From positions 16,099-80,098 of the forward strand of contig NZ_VHIZ01000026.1 in assembly GCF_006494375.1 (NCBI RefSeq): a stretch of 64,000 bases of DNA, written 5' to 3'. Origin of the DNA: Pantoea anthophila. Its GTDB lineage: Bacteria; Pseudomonadota; Gammaproteobacteria; Enterobacterales; Enterobacteriaceae. The translations under genes were made by a program, and so were the position numbers. Each line of letters opens with the position of its first letter. Position 1 is the stretch's first letter. The notes beneath the pieces are model-generated. The model saw only the letters and a program-made list of their open reading frames with translations, made no database searches and was not told the DNA's origin. Shown one piece after another: positions 30,475-42,314 of this stretch.

Positions 30475-31524
30475 TTAAATACGCAATGCCTGTCCGGCGC
30501 TAATTTTCGCCAGCATGTGCTGGCTGATGTTGCTTAAATCCACGACTTCATTCACACCGCCTGTGGTAATTGCCTCACGCGGCATGCCAAATACCACACA
30601 GCTGGCCTCGCTCTGGGCGATGGTCCAGGCTCCCGCCCGGTTCATCTCCAGCATCCCGGCGGCGCCGTCGTTGCCCATACCGGTGAGGATCACCCCCACC
30701 GCATTTCGTCCGGCGTTGATCGCCACCGATTTGAACAGCACATCCACCGACGGTTTGTGCCGGTTAACCGGCGGGCCGTCATTGAGCTTCACAACATAGT
30801 TGGCACCGCTTCGGGCCAGCTCCATATGCATCGCGCCTGGCGCGATATAGGCGTGACCCGGCAGAATACGCTCGCCATCTTCCGCCTCTTTCACCGTGAT
30901 CTGACACAGCTTGTTCAGACGCTCGGCAAAGGAGCGGGTAAAGCCTGGCGGCATGTGCTGGGTAATCAGCAATGCCGGGCTGGTCGCCGGTAACGGCTGC
31001 AGCACATGACGGATCGCCTCGGTGCCGCCGGTAGAGGAGCCAATCGCAATCAGTTTCTCACTACTCAGCAGCGGCCCTGCTTTCAGCGTCACCGGGGCCG
31101 GCATCGCGGCGCGGTTATGCAGACGGGCACGGGCCGCGGCGCGGATCTTGTCGCCAATCATCTGGCTGTAAGCCAGCATCCCTTCGCGGATGCCGAGCTG
31201 GGGCTTGGTGACGAAATCGACCGCCCCCAGTTCCAGCGCCCGCAGCGTAATCTCGGAGCCTTTTCCGGTCAGCGAGGAGACCATCACGACCGGCATCGGG
31301 CGTAACCGCATCAGTTTTTCCAGGAAATCGAGGCCATCCATGCGCGGCATTTCCACATCCAGCGTCAGCACCTGCGGATTGAACTGCTTAATCAAATCGC
31401 GGGCGACCAGCGGATCCGGCGCCGTAGCGACCATCTCCATATCCGGATGACTGTTGATGATTTCCGTCATCAGTTGCCGCATCAGCGCAGAGTCATCTAC
31501 GCACATCACGGTGATTTTGCTCAT
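30475..31524 (-). CDS. cheB: Chemoreceptor methylesterase/deamidase CheB
   Basis: 349 residues. N-terminal receiver domain ([10 protein letters not shown]; phospho-Asp in [12 protein letters not shown]) and C-terminal esterase with Ser in [12 protein letters not shown], His in [10 protein letters not shown] and Asp in [10 protein letters not shown]. CheB demethylates receptor glutamates for adaptation. Two ATG codons are adjacent; I chose the second because it has better spacing to GGAAAG and gives MSKITV. It overlaps cheR. Confidence 0.97.
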   Translation of the reverse strand: MSKITVMCVDDSALMRQLMTEIINSHPDMEMVATAPDPLVARDLIKQFNPQVLTLDVEMPRMDGLDFLEKLMRLRPMPVVMVSSLTGKGSEITLRALELGAVDFVTKPQLGIREGMLAYSQMIGDKIRAAARARLHNRAAMPAPVTLKAGPLLSSEKLIAIGSSTGGTEAIRHVLQPLPATSPALLITQHMPPGFTRSFAERLNKLCQITVKEAEDGERILPGHAYIAPGAMHMELARSGANYVVKLNDGPPVNRHKPSVDVLFKSVAINAGRNAVGVILTGMGNDGAAGMLEMNRAGAWTIAQSEASCVVFGMPREAITTGGVNEVVDLSNISQHMLAKISAGQALRI

Positions 31525-32396
31525 CATCTTTCCTTCGTCAGTCCATAGACGGTTTGTCCGCGCAGCCAGAACTCTTTACTGATCTGACTGAAGTTCTCTG
31601 AGTGACCGGCGAACAGAATGCCGCCCGGCTTCAGCAGCGGGACAAACCGACGCAGAATCTTCTCCTGCGTCTCTTTATCGAAATAGATCATCACATTGCG
31701 ACAGAAAATGGCGTCAAACGGCCCCGGCAGCGCCCACTCGTTAGCCAGCAGGTTAAGCTGGGCGAACGTGACCAGGCCACTGAGCTCAGGGCGCGCCCGC
31801 ACCATGCCTGCATGCGGCCCGGTTCCGCGCAGGAAGAAGCGCTGCATCTGCGCCGGTGACAGCGTGCGTAACTCTTCCTGGCGATAGACGCCGGAGACCG
31901 CTTTTTCCAGTACCTGGGTGTCGATATCGCTGGCGTGAACCTGAAATTTGCCGGGTCCGGTCCCCAGCGTTTCGGCCAGCGTCATGGCGATCGAATAGGG
32001 TTCTTCGCCGGTTGACGCCGCGGTGCTCCAGACGCTGAAATTGCCCTGACGCTTACGTGCATGCTCCGCCAGAATCGGGAAGTGATGCGCTTCACGGAAG
32101 AACGCGGTCAGGTTGGTTGTCAGGGCGTTAATAAACGCCTGCCACTCGGCACTGTTCGGGTCGGACTCCAGCAGCGCCAGGTAGCGACCAAAATCGTCGA
32201 TGTTCAGCGTGCGCAGACGACGAACCAGACGGTTGTAAACCATCTCACGCTTGTGATCGGCCAGTACGATACCGGCACGCTGATAGATCAGCTGGCTGAT
32301 ACGGCGAAAATGCGCATCGGAGAGCGGCAGGCGCTGCACCATCTGTGACAGCAGCGTTGTCGTCTCATTTTGATCTAATATCGTCGATTTTTTCAT
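31524..32396 (-). CDS. cheR: Chemoreceptor methyltransferase CheR
   Basis: 290 residues (E. coli 286). SAM-dependent methylation of receptor glutamates. N-terminal helical domain ([17 protein letters not shown]), SAM motif [17 protein letters not shown], and [11 protein letters not shown]. The beta-subdomain that binds the NWETF tail of receptors is included. It follows the first chemoreceptor gene by 78 nt. Confidence 0.97.
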   Translation of the reverse strand: MKKSTILDQNETTTLLSQMVQRLPLSDAHFRRISQLIYQRAGIVLADHKREMVYNRLVRRLRTLNIDDFGRYLALLESDPNSAEWQAFINALTTNLTAFFREAHHFPILAEHARKRQGNFSVWSTAASTGEEPYSIAMTLAETLGTGPGKFQVHASDIDTQVLEKAVSGVYRQEELRTLSPAQMQRFFLRGTGPHAGMVRARPELSGLVTFAQLNLLANEWALPGPFDAIFCRNVMIYFDKETQEKILRRFVPLLKPGGILFAGHSENFSQISKEFWLRGQTVYGLTKER

Positions 32397-32474
32397 CTCT
32401 GCACCTGGCCCGAACTGAATACATTAACTCTGCTGCGATGTCCGGCCGCGAAACGGCGGCCGGACGACGGGCGA

Positions 32475-34151
32475 TTAAAAGGTTTCCCAGTTGTCGTCAC
32501 TGCGCGCAGCAGACTGACGGCCAACGGCTAACGGCGCATCAAGCTGTAGGGTTTTTGTCGCCGTTGTCTTGTTAACGGCCTGAGCGACAAATTCTTTACC
32601 AATATTGAACACTGAAACCGCCTGTTTTAAGTGACTTGCCTGATCTTCGAGCGCCGCAGCGGCTGCCGCTGACTCTTCGACCAGTGAGGCGTTCTGCTGG
32701 GTCACGCGATCCATCTCGGTGACCGCCAGGCCAACCTGGTCGATACCGCGGCTCTGCTCGTCTGACGCAGAGGCGATTTCACCCATGATGTCGGTCACGC
32801 GGGTTACCGCGCTGACGATGTTGCTCATGGTGTCACCGGCGCTTTCTACCAGCACCGAGCCGGTGTTCACGCGACTCACGGAATCTTCAATCAGGCCTTT
32901 GATCTCTCTTGCGGCCTGGGCGCTGCGCTGCGCCAGGCTGCGCACTTCACCGGCCACCACGGCAAAACCGCGCCCCTGTTCACCCGCACGGGCGGCTTCA
33001 ACCGCCGCGTTCAGCGCCAGAATGTTGGTCTGGAAGGCGATACCGTCGATGACGCTGGTGATATCGGCAATTTTCTTCGAGCTGCCCGCAATCTCTTTCA
33101 TGGTGGTGACCACGCCATCCACCACTTTGCCGCCCTGCTGCGCGGTTTCCGAGGCGGTCAGCGCCAGCTTGGACGCCTGACGGGCGTTTTCGGCGTTCTG
33201 CTTCACGGTGGCCGTCAGCTGCTCCATACTGGCCGCGGTCTGCTCCAGAGAGGCCGCCTGCTCTTCCGTACGCGAAGAGAGATCGTTGTTGCCGATAGCG
33301 ATTTCGCTGGCACCGGTGTAGATGGCGTCAGAGCCATCACGCACGGTACGTACGGTACGTACCAGCTCCTGCTGCATGTGCTGCAGAGAGGTCAGTAACT
33401 CACCGATTTCGTTTCGCACGCTAATCTCTATCGGCTGAGTCAGATCGCCACGTGCAATGTGCTGGATATGTTCCATGCTCTGACGCAGCGGACGGATCAG
33501 CACCGAGCGCATCACATTCCAGACCAGGATAATCATCAGCAGCGTGACCGCCAGCGTGGCCACCACGATGGTGATAGAACGGGTATAGGCCTGCTGGTTA
33601 GCTTCGACACCCTGCTTCGCCAGGACCTGGTTGTACTCAAGCCAGGCGGTGTAATCTTTCTGGAACTTGTCCTGATAGCTCTGGGTGGGCTGATCGACAA
33701 AGCCTTTGAAGTTGCCGGTGGTGAAGAAGACCATCAGCTCCGCCAGCGCATCGTGATAGGCCTTGTAGTTCGCCTGCAGTGCCAGGACGTTTTCGGCCGT
33801 TTTGCCCTTCTCCGACAGGTTATCGTTGAAGATCTGATAGTTGATTTCCGCCTGTTTCAGCTCTTCACCCGCCAGTGCCACCAGCTCTTTCACGCTGGCA
33901 CCCGATCCCGCCATCTGCGCATCCTGCAGAAAACGAATACCGGCGCGGTTGAGGGTGTTGCGCGCCTGAACAAGCGAAACCCATGAGGTGCCCATAGCCT
34001 GCTGCAGCGTATTCAGACGCTGGTTGTAGGCAAAGTTATCTTTATCTGAACTGACAGTTTTGAAGAACATTCCGCCGGAAAACAGCTGCAGCAGCGCAAA
34101 CAGCGCCAGCACACACAGCAGGCCGGAAACAACGCGTACTCGACTAAACAT
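32475..34151 (-). CDS. Methyl-accepting chemotaxis protein, Tsr-like
   Basis: 558 residues from the ATG at 34151. N-terminal span (~7-30), periplasmic four-helix sensor domain, second span (~190-210), HAMP (~212-265), then methylation helices and the hairpin tip [16 protein letters not shown]. The sensor carries [15 protein letters not shown], matching Tsr [16 protein letters not shown], including the Arg and Asn equivalent to Tsr R64 and N68 that hold serine. The C-terminus is NWETF, the CheR/CheB tether. Upstream in-frame GTG was rejected because the ATG has GAGG spacing and aligns with Tsr. A sigma-28 promoter precedes it. Serine sensing is inferred. Confidence 0.9.
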   Translation of the reverse strand: MFSRVRVVSGLLCVLALFALLQLFSGGMFFKTVSSDKDNFAYNQRLNTLQQAMGTSWVSLVQARNTLNRAGIRFLQDAQMAGSGASVKELVALAGEELKQAEINYQIFNDNLSEKGKTAENVLALQANYKAYHDALAELMVFFTTGNFKGFVDQPTQSYQDKFQKDYTAWLEYNQVLAKQGVEANQQAYTRSITIVVATLAVTLLMIILVWNVMRSVLIRPLRQSMEHIQHIARGDLTQPIEISVRNEIGELLTSLQHMQQELVRTVRTVRDGSDAIYTGASEIAIGNNDLSSRTEEQAASLEQTAASMEQLTATVKQNAENARQASKLALTASETAQQGGKVVDGVVTTMKEIAGSSKKIADITSVIDGIAFQTNILALNAAVEAARAGEQGRGFAVVAGEVRSLAQRSAQAAREIKGLIEDSVSRVNTGSVLVESAGDTMSNIVSAVTRVTDIMGEIASASDEQSRGIDQVGLAVTEMDRVTQQNASLVEESAAAAAALEDQASHLKQAVSVFNIGKEFVAQAVNKTTATKTLQLDAPLAVGRQSAARSDDNWETF

Positions 34152-34181
34152 AAACACCTCATTGGTTGCGATTCGTTTTGT

Positions 34182-34208
34182 TTATCGGCGCAACGTGAGG
34201 GAACTTTA
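34182..34208 (-). promoter_or_regulatory. Sigma-28 (FliA) promoter of the Tsr-like receptor gene
   Basis: On the minus strand TAAAGTTC, an 11-nt spacer and GCCGATAA match the FliA consensus TAAAGTTT-N11-GCCGATAA at 15 of 16 positions, 31 bp upstream of the start codon. Confidence 0.88.
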
Positions 34209-34255
34209 TGGATGGCGACGGCTTTACGCCGTCACCAGAGTCAAAGGAAGGAAAA

Positions 34256-35818
34256 TCAGGCGCGGGAGATTTTGAAAACGGAGACCGCCTGCATCAGTAC
34301 GCTGGCCTGCTGCTCCAGTGCGGCGGCCGCGGCGGCCGACTCCTCAACCAGCGAGGCGTTCTGCTGCGTGACGCGATCCATCTCCGTCACCGCCTGTCCG
34401 ACCTGCTCAATACCGCGGCTCTGCTCATCCGATGCTGAGGCGATTTCGCCCATGATGTCGGTGACGCGGGTGACCGCCCCGACGATCTCGCTCATGGTGC
34501 TGCCGGCGCTTTCCACCTGCAGTGAACCACTGTTGACGCGCGACACGGAATCTTCGATCAGGCCTTTAATCTCTTTGGCGGCCTGTGCGCTGCGCTGCGC
34601 CAGGCTGCGGACTTCACCGGCCACGACCGCAAAACCGCGACCCTGTTCACCGGCTCGCGCCGCTTCCACGGCGGCGTTCAGCGCCAGGATGTTCGTCTGG
34701 AAGGCGATGCCATCGATAACGCTGATGATGTCAGCAATTTTCTTCGAGCTGCCTGCGATCTCTTTCATGGTGCTGACGACACCATCGACCACTTTTCCGC
34801 CCTGCTGCGCGGTTTCCGAGGCGGTCAGCGCCAGCTGAGAGGCCTGGCGGGCGTTGTCCGCATTCTGCTTCACGGTGGCGGTCAGCTGTTCCATGCTGGC
34901 TGCGGTCTGCTCCAGCGAGGCGGCCTGCTCTTCGGTGCGGGCCGACAGATCGTTGTTACCGGCCGCGATTTCGCTGGCGCCGGTAAAGATGGCATCAGAG
35001 CCGTCGCGCACATTGCCGACCGTCATCACCAGTGACTGCTGCATCTCATGGATGCCTGCAGCCAGCTGGCTCATCTCGTTGCGGCCATCAACCACAATCG
35101 GCTGTGTCAGATCGCCAGACGCGATAGCACGGATCTGGGTCAGCAGCTGGTGCAGCGGCTGAATCAGCACCTGACGCAGGCCAAACCAGCAGGCGACGAT
35201 CACGGCAATGACCGTAACGCCAATCGCGCCCAGCAGCCACATCATCTGGGTGAAGGCACGCTGGTTCTGCGCCATGCCCTGATCGGAAAGCTCAGTCTGA
35301 CGTTCACGCCATGCGCTGTAACTCTCCTGCATGGCAACCTGCTTCTGCTCGATGTTCTGTTTGAACATCCCTTCCAGATCGCGGGCCTGCAGGCTCGCCA
35401 CCATCCCCTTCAGCCCTTTTTCATATTGCGCATAATCCGCTTCGAGTCTGTCACGCAGCGCCACTTCCAGGCCCGGCGTGGCAGGCAGATCGTAGTAGAC
35501 TTTGAAGTGACGATCGGCTTCCGCTAACTGACTGTTAGCGCGGTTCATCAGATCATCCAGCTGACCGCCGTTCATCTGCGCCGCCATGCTGGTCTGCAAC
35601 CGCAGCATGGCACGGTTGAGCGTGGTGCGGCTGTTGTTCAGAGAGATATAGGCATCCGTCATCGAGGTGACGTTGCGGTTAGAGACCTGCGACAGTGCAA
35701 AAGCCGCTTTGTCATTATTCAGAGCGGACCAGAAAAGGCTGCCAGACATTAACTGGAGCGCGCCAAAGATAACCAGTACGGCGATTAAACTGGTCACCAC
35801 TTTTATTTTTTTTAACAT
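34256..35818 (-). CDS. Methyl-accepting chemotaxis protein lacking the CheR-binding tail
   Basis: 520 residues. Same architecture as its neighbours: membrane span ~10-30, periplasmic helical sensor ([15 protein letters not shown] is the ligand-helix region), span ~190-212, HAMP, methylation helices and the conserved tip. Unlike the other two receptors it ends ...VFKISRA with no NWETF-type pentapeptide, so it is probably a low-abundance type that depends on others for efficient methylation, like E. coli Trg or Tap. The ligand is not predictable. Start ATG at 35818 has AGGGGA upstream. Confidence 0.88.
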   Translation of the reverse strand: MLKKIKVVTSLIAVLVIFGALQLMSGSLFWSALNNDKAAFALSQVSNRNVTSMTDAYISLNNSRTTLNRAMLRLQTSMAAQMNGGQLDDLMNRANSQLAEADRHFKVYYDLPATPGLEVALRDRLEADYAQYEKGLKGMVASLQARDLEGMFKQNIEQKQVAMQESYSAWRERQTELSDQGMAQNQRAFTQMMWLLGAIGVTVIAVIVACWFGLRQVLIQPLHQLLTQIRAIASGDLTQPIVVDGRNEMSQLAAGIHEMQQSLVMTVGNVRDGSDAIFTGASEIAAGNNDLSARTEEQAASLEQTAASMEQLTATVKQNADNARQASQLALTASETAQQGGKVVDGVVSTMKEIAGSSKKIADIISVIDGIAFQTNILALNAAVEAARAGEQGRGFAVVAGEVRSLAQRSAQAAKEIKGLIEDSVSRVNSGSLQVESAGSTMSEIVGAVTRVTDIMGEIASASDEQSRGIEQVGQAVTEMDRVTQQNASLVEESAAAAAALEQQASVLMQAVSVFKISRA

Positions 35819-35854
35819 CTCGTTCCCCTGCAGGTTGATTAAGGTGCAGCGGCT

Positions 35855-35881
35855 ATATCGGCGTGATTACGGGATTAATTA
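35855..35881 (-). promoter_or_regulatory. Candidate sigma-28 promoter of the second receptor gene
   Basis: TAATTAAT, 11-nt spacer, GCCGATAT on the minus strand: the -10 element is 7/8 to consensus, the -35 element is weaker. Spacing is correct and it lies 37 bp upstream of the start codon. Confidence 0.65.
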
Positions 35882-36061
35882 ACGCTTTTCGGCACCTGAA
35901 GACCGAAAATGGCTTTTGTAATTATTTTTATCAGCGCGGGGCTATCAGTTTGACTTTAGTCAGAAAAATCATGGAGGGCGCTGCGCAGCCCGCAGGATGC
36001 GCAGCGTTAAATCGCACGGATCGCCAGTGCGTTTCACTGGCGTGTGGCGTTCTGTCAGCGG

Positions 36062-37735
36062 TCAGAAGGTTTCCCAGTGGGTGTCACTGACCGGTGCCGT
36101 CAGGGCTTTGCGTGAGACCGGCAGCGCGGTCACGGGGGCGGCGATCGGCACATGCTTCGTCAGGGTCTGTGGGGCAGCGTCGCGTCTGATTTTAAACAGC
36201 GATACGGACTGGCTTAACCGGCTGGCCTGATCTTCCAGCGAGGCCGCCGCGGCCGCAGACTCCTCTACCAGCGAGGCGTTCTGCTGGGTGACACGATCCA
36301 TTTCGGTGACCGCCTCCCCCACCTGATCAATTCCCCGACTCTGCTCATCAGAGGCCGAGGCGATTTCGCCCATGATGTCGGTGACGCGGGTCACCGCGCT
36401 GACGATATCGTTCATGGTTTCACCGGCGGTGCCGACCAGCTGTGAGCCAATGCTGACCCGGTTGACCGAGTCGTCGATCAGCCCTTTGATCTCTTTGGCC
36501 GCCTGGGCGCTGCGCTGCGCCAGGTTGCGCACTTCCCCTGCCACCACCGCAAATCCGCGTCCCTGTTCACCGGCGCGGGCCGCTTCCACGGCGGCGTTCA
36601 GCGCCAGAATGTTGGTCTGGAAAGCGATGCCATCAATCACGCTGGTGATGTCGGCAATCTTCTTCGAGCTGCCGGCGATTTCACTCATGGTTTTCACCAC
36701 GCCATCCACCACGCTGCCGCCTTTTTCTGCGGTTTGCGACGCACTGAGCGCCAGCTGTGACGCCTGACGGGCGTTTTCGGCGTTCTGTTTCACGGTGGCA
36801 GTCAGCTGCTCCATGCTGGCTGCGGTCTGCTCCAGTGAGGCGGCCTGCTGTTCCGTCCGGGCGGAGAGATCATTATTCCCGGCGGAGATCTCACTGGCAC
36901 CGGTGAAAATCGCATCTGAGCCATCGCGCACCTGGCTGACGGTACGCACCAGCGACTGCTGCATCTCATGCAGACTGGCGGCAAGCTGCGTCATCTCGTT
37001 GCGCCCTTCCACGACGATGGTATGGGTTAAATCACCCCCGGCGATATGCCGGATGTGATCGATGCTCTCGTTCAGCGGCGTCAGAACGATTTTACGCAGT
37101 CCGGACCAGCAGAGCAGAATCACCGCCAGCACGGCGACCAGAATCGTGCCCAGGATCCACATCATCCGGCTGTAGGCCGCGCTGTTCGCCTCTGCGCCCA
37201 GCGAAGCCAGGCGATTCTGATCGGCACGCCACTCACGATAGAGGGTTAAAAAGGCACTCTGACTGGGGGCGACCGGAATTTTACCGGCGGCGGTGAGATC
37301 GCCCGCCTGCAGCGCCGTCTGCATGGCACCCAGCGCCCCGGCATAATCCGCGTAGCGCTGGTCGAGCTGGCTGTTAAGTTGCTGATTCTGTCCCGGAGTG
37401 TCCGGTGTCTCTTTGAACAGCCGGTAAAAGCCCTCTGCCGACTGCTGGAATCCTTTGCTCTCTTCAAACAGCCCCGCGACGTCGGCAGTTTTGCCCTCCA
37501 GTTTGCTGGTGGCGAAACGTAACTGAACACGCGTCAGCAGGACCCGGCTCTGATTCAGGCTGAGATAGGCGTCGTTCAGTGCCTCAGTATTTTTGGCCGC
37601 CAGCTGGGAGACCGCGAAACTCTGCTTGTCGTGGCTCAGCGCGGAGTAAAAAACAGAACCGGAGATGGCCTGTAAAAGCCCAAACACCAGCAACACCAGC
37701 AACAGACTGGTGACAACACGGATTTTCGTTAACAT
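36062..37735 (-). CDS. Methyl-accepting chemotaxis protein with HWETF tail
   Basis: 557 residues from the ATG at 37735 (MLTKIRVVTSLLLVLLVFG). Span ~7-30, periplasmic sensor, span ~190-212, HAMP and a signalling domain almost identical to the two neighbouring receptors. The C-terminus is HWETF, one residue from the NWETF tether, so CheR binding is likely. The sensor region (SRVLLTRVQLRFATSKLEGK) is distinct from the other two. It lies between cheW and the second receptor. Ligand unknown. Confidence 0.9.
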   Translation of the reverse strand: MLTKIRVVTSLLLVLLVFGLLQAISGSVFYSALSHDKQSFAVSQLAAKNTEALNDAYLSLNQSRVLLTRVQLRFATSKLEGKTADVAGLFEESKGFQQSAEGFYRLFKETPDTPGQNQQLNSQLDQRYADYAGALGAMQTALQAGDLTAAGKIPVAPSQSAFLTLYREWRADQNRLASLGAEANSAAYSRMMWILGTILVAVLAVILLCWSGLRKIVLTPLNESIDHIRHIAGGDLTHTIVVEGRNEMTQLAASLHEMQQSLVRTVSQVRDGSDAIFTGASEISAGNNDLSARTEQQAASLEQTAASMEQLTATVKQNAENARQASQLALSASQTAEKGGSVVDGVVKTMSEIAGSSKKIADITSVIDGIAFQTNILALNAAVEAARAGEQGRGFAVVAGEVRNLAQRSAQAAKEIKGLIDDSVNRVSIGSQLVGTAGETMNDIVSAVTRVTDIMGEIASASDEQSRGIDQVGEAVTEMDRVTQQNASLVEESAAAAASLEDQASRLSQSVSLFKIRRDAAPQTLTKHVPIAAPVTALPVSRKALTAPVSDTHWETF

Positions 37736-37778
37736 GATTAACCCTGAAAAAAGTAAGTGATTTGAGGTGACGTCTGAA

Positions 37779-37805
37779 GTATCGGCAGGAGGAGGCAAAA
37801 AATCA
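37779..37805 (-). promoter_or_regulatory. Candidate sigma-28 promoter of the third receptor gene
   Basis: GCCGATAC (-10, 7/8) preceded at 11 nt by TGATTTTT (weak -35) on the minus strand, 44 bp upstream of the start codon. Confidence 0.55.
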
Positions 37806-37860
37806 GAGGGGGAGACGTGTTTATTATCTGAACAGAAAGGGATAATTACCGGTGAGAATG

Positions 37861-37890
37861 ATCACGGGCCGGTTAAGACCGGCCCGTGAT
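37861..37890 (-). terminator. Strong hairpin after cheW
   Basis: A perfect 13-bp stem (ATCACGGGCCGGT / ACCGGCCCGTGAT) with a 4-nt loop, 8 bases past the cheW stop. It lacks a T tract on the minus strand, so it may protect mRNA or attenuate rather than fully stop transcription into the receptor genes. Confidence 0.6.
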
Positions 37891-37897
37891 AAACACC

Positions 37898-38392
37898 TTA
37901 CGCGCGCAGGTTATCGACCAGCGCCATCTCGTCGCTGCTCAGCAGCTTCTCGATGTCGACCAGAATCAGCATACGCTCGCCGAGCGCACCCAGACCGGTC
38001 AGGTATTCGGTAGACATGGTGACCGCGAACTCCGGGGAAGGACGGATCTGATCCTGGGTCAGCGACAGCACATCAGAGACGCCGTCAACCACAATGCCGA
38101 CCACGCGGTTTTCCAGATTCAGCACGATGACCACGGTGTTGTCATTGTACTCCACATCGGGCTGTGCAAACTTCACGCGCAGATCGATGATCGGCACGAT
38201 AACGCCGCGCAGGTTGGTTACACCACGGATAAAGTCAGGGGTGTTTGCGATACGGGTAACCTGATCGTAACCGCGGATCTCCTGCACTTTAAGGATATCG
38301 ATGCCGTACTCTTCGTCGCCCAGCGTGAAAACCAGGAACTCCTGACCTACGGTTTCGCCAGCAATTTTTGTCACGGTTGCCATTCCATTCAT
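37898..38392 (-). CDS. cheW: Chemotaxis coupling protein CheW
   Basis: 164 residues (E. coli 167). SH3-like scaffold linking receptors to Che[21 protein letters not shown] and [17 protein letters not shown] are the family core. Follows cheA by 23 nt. Confidence 0.98.
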   Translation of the reverse strand: MNGMATVTKIAGETVGQEFLVFTLGDEEYGIDILKVQEIRGYDQVTRIANTPDFIRGVTNLRGVIVPIIDLRVKFAQPDVEYNDNTVVIVLNLENRVVGIVVDGVSDVLSLTQDQIRPSPEFAVTMSTEYLTGLGALGERMLILVDIEKLLSSDEMALVDNLRA

Positions 38393-38415
38393 GTTATTTA
38401 CCTTTTCGTTTTCAA

Positions 38416-40404
38416 TCAGGCGGCAGCGCCGGCCACACGTTTTTCACGGTTCAGAGATTGCAGGGCGGAGACATCGACAATCAGCGCGACGCTACCGTCA
38501 CCCAGAATGGTCGCGGCAGAGATGCCCGGCACCTTGCGATAGTTGCTCTCCAGGTTCTTCACCACCACCTGATGCTGACCAATCAGCTGATCGACCAGCA
38601 GCGCATAGCGTTTGCCCGCGCTCTGCAGGATCACGACGATGCCCTGCGTAGCTTCCGTTTTCGCGCCCTGCACATCAAAGACGTTCCACAGTTCAACCAG
38701 CGGCAGATATTCACCACGCACTTCCAGCACGCACTCGCCACCCGCCAGCGGCTTCAGCTCTTCGGCGCGCGGTTGCAGCGACTCCATCACCGCATTCAGC
38801 GGCAGAATGAAGACTTCGTCGGCCACACGAACGGACATGCCGTCGAGGATGGCCAGCGTCAGAGGCAGCAGGATGCGAATGGTGGTGCCTTTGCCCTGCT
38901 TCGAGGCGATTTCGACGTGACCGCCCATCTCCTGAATGTTTCGTTTCACCACGTCCATACCGACGCCGCGTCCGGAAACATCTGTCACCTGCTCTGCGGT
39001 GGAGAAGCCTGGCGCGAAGATCAGCATGCCGACCTCTTCATCGCTCATGTTCTCGCTGACCGGCAGGCCGGATGAGAGCGCTTTAGCCAGAATACGTTCA
39101 CGGTTAAGGCCGGCACCATCGTCGGAGACTTCGATACAGATGTTGCCGCCCTGGTGTTCCGCGGAGAGCGTCAGGTTACCGGTCGCAACCTTGCCAGCCG
39201 CCACGCGTTTCTCAGGCGTTTCGATACCGTGGTCCAGGCTGTTACGCACCAGGTGCGTTAACGGGTCGATGATGCGCTCAATCAGGCTCTTATCGAGTTC
39301 GGTCGAGCTGCCCAGCAGGGTCAGTTCAACCTCTTTGCCGAGCTTGCTGGCCAGGTCACGCACCAGACGCGGGAAGCGGCTAAAGACATATTCCATTGGC
39401 ATCATACGAATCGACATCACCGATTCCTGCAGATCGCGGGCATTACGCTCCAGCTGACCCATGCTGTTCAGCAGGTCGCCATGCGCGACCGGGTCCAGCT
39501 CGCCGGAACGCTGCGCCAGCATGGACTGGGTGATCACCAGCTCGCCCACCAGGTTGATCAGCTGATCAACCTTCTCTACCGCCACGCGGATACTGGTGGA
39601 TTCGCTTGATTTGGCCGGGGCCGCGGCGCGCTTGCTTTCACGCTTCGCCGGTGCAACCGGCAGTTCGGTGACGCTGGCCGTGTGGACTTCTTCCACCACG
39701 GGCGCGGCAACCGCCGCCACCGGTGCGGCAACGGCGTCGTCCGCCTCCGGGAAGCGGATCTGTGCTTCGTCGATGACGAAGCAGAGCACCGCCACGATGT
39801 CATCTTTGCCCACGCCATCGATGCAGACATCCAGCGTGGTGCTGCCTTTCTGCACATTGGTCAGGGTGCCGAGATTGCCCATCTCTTCCAGCATCAGATC
39901 GACTTCTTTCTCTTTGAGGTCGATCAGCTGAACACGCAGGCCACTGCTGCTGGTGCTGACAGGTTCTTCACTGACAGGCACCACGCTGACCGGCAGTTCT
40001 GCCGGCAGACCTTTAGCCTCCAGCGCCAGCTGGCGCAGTGCTTCACAGATATATTTGAAGCTTTCCGCGTTCGGCTCCTGCGCGGTTTTATATGCATCGA
40101 GCTGTTCCTGCATAATATCTTTGGTTTCCAAAAACAGGTTGATGATGTCGGTGCTGAGCTGCATCTCGCCGCGACGAGCACCATCCAGAATGTTTTCCAG
40201 GATGTGAGTCGTTTCCTGTAATACCGTAAAACCAAAGGTTCCGGCCCCACCCTTAATGGAGTGAGCGGCACGGAAGATGGCGTTGAGCTGTTCAGAATCT
40301 GGCTCCTGCGGGTCAAGGCCCAGCAGGTGTTGTTCCATATCCGCTAATAGCTCATCGGCTTCATCAAAAAACGTCTGGTAAAAATCGCTGATGTCCATAC
40401 TCAC
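38416..40404 (-). CDS. cheA: Chemotaxis histidine kinase CheA
   Basis: 662 residues. P1 with phospho-His48 ([15 protein letters not shown]), P2 CheY/CheB-docking domain (~160-225), linker, P3 dimerisation, P4 ATPase with N box [11 protein letters not shown]1 DDGAGL and G2 GRGVGMDVV, then P5 CheW-like domain. The start is GTG at 40404 ([12 protein letters not shown]) with GAGG 8 nt upstream; it puts the phospho-His at 48 as in E. coli. An internal Met in [11 protein letters not shown] corresponds to the E. coli CheA-short start. It follows motB by 5 nt. Confidence 0.97.
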   Translation of the reverse strand: MSMDISDFYQTFFDEADELLADMEQHLLGLDPQEPDSEQLNAIFRAAHSIKGGAGTFGFTVLQETTHILENILDGARRGEMQLSTDIINLFLETKDIMQEQLDAYKTAQEPNAESFKYICEALRQLALEAKGLPAELPVSVVPVSEEPVSTSSSGLRVQLIDLKEKEVDLMLEEMGNLGTLTNVQKGSTTLDVCIDGVGKDDIVAVLCFVIDEAQIRFPEADDAVAAPVAAVAAPVVEEVHTASVTELPVAPAKRESKRAAAPAKSSESTSIRVAVEKVDQLINLVGELVITQSMLAQRSGELDPVAHGDLLNSMGQLERNARDLQESVMSIRMMPMEYVFSRFPRLVRDLASKLGKEVELTLLGSSTELDKSLIERIIDPLTHLVRNSLDHGIETPEKRVAAGKVATGNLTLSAEHQGGNICIEVSDDGAGLNRERILAKALSSGLPVSENMSDEEVGMLIFAPGFSTAEQVTDVSGRGVGMDVVKRNIQEMGGHVEIASKQGKGTTIRILLPLTLAILDGMSVRVADEVFILPLNAVMESLQPRAEELKPLAGGECVLEVRGEYLPLVELWNVFDVQGAKTEATQGIVVILQSAGKRYALLVDQLIGQHQVVVKNLESNYRKVPGISAATILGDGSVALIVDVSALQSLNREKRVAGAAA

Positions 40405-40409
40405 GGGAA

Positions 40410-41354
40410 TCACCTCGGCTGTGAGGGGGCTGCTGTATTCACCGCGCTGCCCTGGGGTGCTGGCGGTGCGGTAATTTTTTCAATGGCCGCCGGATCGCTG
40501 ATCTGGACGGCATCACTTTCTGCGTTCTCTTTTTCTATTGCCGCTTCGGTGTCATGGTTCAACACCAGCAGGCTGATGCGGCGGTTCACTGCATCATTCC
40601 CGCCGCGATTTTTCAGGCGCATGGTGTCGGCCATACCCAACACCCGCAAAACTTTGCCGCTGTCCAGGCCACCCATCACCAGTTCACGGCGGGAGGCGTT
40701 AGCGCGGTCGGTCGAGAGTTCCCAGTTGCTGTAGCCTTTGTCGCCGCCGGCATACTGGAAGTCATCGGTATGTCCGGCCAGGCTGATGCGGTTCGGGATG
40801 TCATTGAGGATCGGCGCTATCGCACGCAGAATGTCGCGCATATAAGGCTCCACCTCGGCACTGCCGGTCTTAAACATCGGGCGATTCTGGCTGTCGATAA
40901 TCTGAATACGCAGCCCCTCTTCCACCATGTTAATAATCAGATGCGGACGCAGCGTTTTCAGACGCGGATCGGCCTCAATCATCTGATCGAGCTTCTCCCG
41001 CAGCCGGTTGAGACGGATCTCATCCAGCTGACGTTTCTGCGCATCCATATCGACCTTTTTGTTCACTTCACCGATCTTTTTCGTCGGATCATCCCCGCCG
41101 CCGGGGATCGGGCTTTCGCTGTCGCTGCTGCGCTGCCCGCCGGTGATCGCCACCTTCAGTGGCGTTTTAAAGTAGTCTGCTATCTGCACCAGCTGCTGCG
41201 GGTTTGCGATCGACAGCAGCCACATCACCATAAAAAAGGCCATCATCGCCGTCATAAAGTCGGCGTAGGCAATCTTCCACGAACCGTGGCTGCCTTCATG
41301 GCCTTTATGTTTGCGCTTTTTGATCAGCACAATTGGGCGATTGCCGTGTTTCAT
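40410..41354 (-). CDS. motB: Flagellar stator protein MotB
   Basis: 314 residues. Single N-terminal span with the proton-carrying Asp32 ([19 protein letters not shown]), a plug region, and a C-terminal OmpA-like peptidoglycan-binding domain ([31 protein letters not shown]). Pairs with MotA to form the stator. Starts in the motA stop (ATGA). Confidence 0.97.
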   Translation of the reverse strand: MKHGNRPIVLIKKRKHKGHEGSHGSWKIAYADFMTAMMAFFMVMWLLSIANPQQLVQIADYFKTPLKVAITGGQRSSDSESPIPGGGDDPTKKIGEVNKKVDMDAQKRQLDEIRLNRLREKLDQMIEADPRLKTLRPHLIINMVEEGLRIQIIDSQNRPMFKTGSAEVEPYMRDILRAIAPILNDIPNRISLAGHTDDFQYAGGDKGYSNWELSTDRANASRRELVMGGLDSGKVLRVLGMADTMRLKNRGGNDAVNRRISLLVLNHDTEAAIEKENAESDAVQISDPAAIEKITAPPAPQGSAVNTAAPSQPR

Positions 41355-42238
41355 GAAGCCTCGTCCGAAGTCTGTTTAGCCGGGTTTTTCGCGTTACGCA
41401 CATGCTCTTCCAGTTCGCTGAACGACGGGCGCTCGGCGGAATAGAGCGTCTTACGACCAAACTCCACCGCAATCTGCGGGGCATAACCGTTCAGGCTCGA
41501 CAGCAGCGTCACCTTGATGCACTGCATCATCTTGGTGGTTTCCGCACACTTCTGACGCAGAACGGACGACAGCGGAGAGATAAATCCGTAGGCCAGCAAA
41601 ATGCCCAGGAAGGTTCCCACCATCGCATGGGCCACCAGTGCACCCAGTTCCGCCGCCGGACGGTCGGCCGAAGCCAGTGCGTGCACCACGCCCATGACCG
41701 CTGCCACGATACCGAATGCCGGCAGTCCGTCACCCACCGCCGCTATACTCTGCGCTGGTACGTCACACTCATGTTCGTAAGTCTCAATCTCTTCATCCAT
41801 TAACGCCTCAATTTCAAAGGCGTTCATGTTGCCGCTGACCATCAGACGCAGATAGTCAGTAATGAAATCGACTAACTGTTTATCGGCAAGAATGCGGGGA
41901 TAATTAGCAAAAATTTCACTCTGGCTGGGATCTTCGATATCGCGTTCCAGCGATAACATCCCCTGCTGACGCGATTTGGCCATCAGACGATAAAGCAGCG
42001 CCATCAGATCCATGTAAACCGCTTTGTTGTACTTTGAGCCGCGAAATAACAGCGGCAGCGCTTTCATGGTCTTTTTAATCGACTTGCCGTTGTTGCCGAC
42101 TAAAAAAGCACCGGCACCCGCGCCGCCGATCATTAATAATTCGGCTGGCTGATAAAGCGCGCCCAGATGGCCACCGACCAGTGCATATCCGCCCAACACG
42201 GAGCCTAAAACAACCAGGTAACCTATAATTATCAGCAC
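41351..42238 (-). CDS. motA: Flagellar stator protein MotA
   Basis: 295 residues, four membrane spans and a large cytoplasmic loop whose charged residues contact FliG. Family motifs: GALIGGxxx-like start [16 protein letters not shown] and [16 protein letters not shown]. The start is GTG (GTG-CTG-ATA), as in E. coli. First gene of the motAB-cheAW run; I see no clear sigma-28 promoter upstream although one is expected. Confidence 0.97.
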   Translation of the reverse strand: MLIIIGYLVVLGSVLGGYALVGGHLGALYQPAELLMIGGAGAGAFLVGNNGKSIKKTMKALPLLFRGSKYNKAVYMDLMALLYRLMAKSRQQGMLSLERDIEDPSQSEIFANYPRILADKQLVDFITDYLRLMVSGNMNAFEIEALMDEEIETYEHECDVPAQSIAAVGDGLPAFGIVAAVMGVVHALASADRPAAELGALVAHAMVGTFLGILLAYGFISPLSSVLRQKCAETTKMMQCIKVTLLSSLNGYAPQIAVEFGRKTLYSAERPSFSELEEHVRNAKNPAKQTSDEAS

Positions 42239-42314
42239 AAAAAATCCTTACGTCCGTAACGTGTTGGTGGAAGTTAAGCCAGAGAGCCGCAGGCGTTATT
42301 CTCAAACCGGAAGC

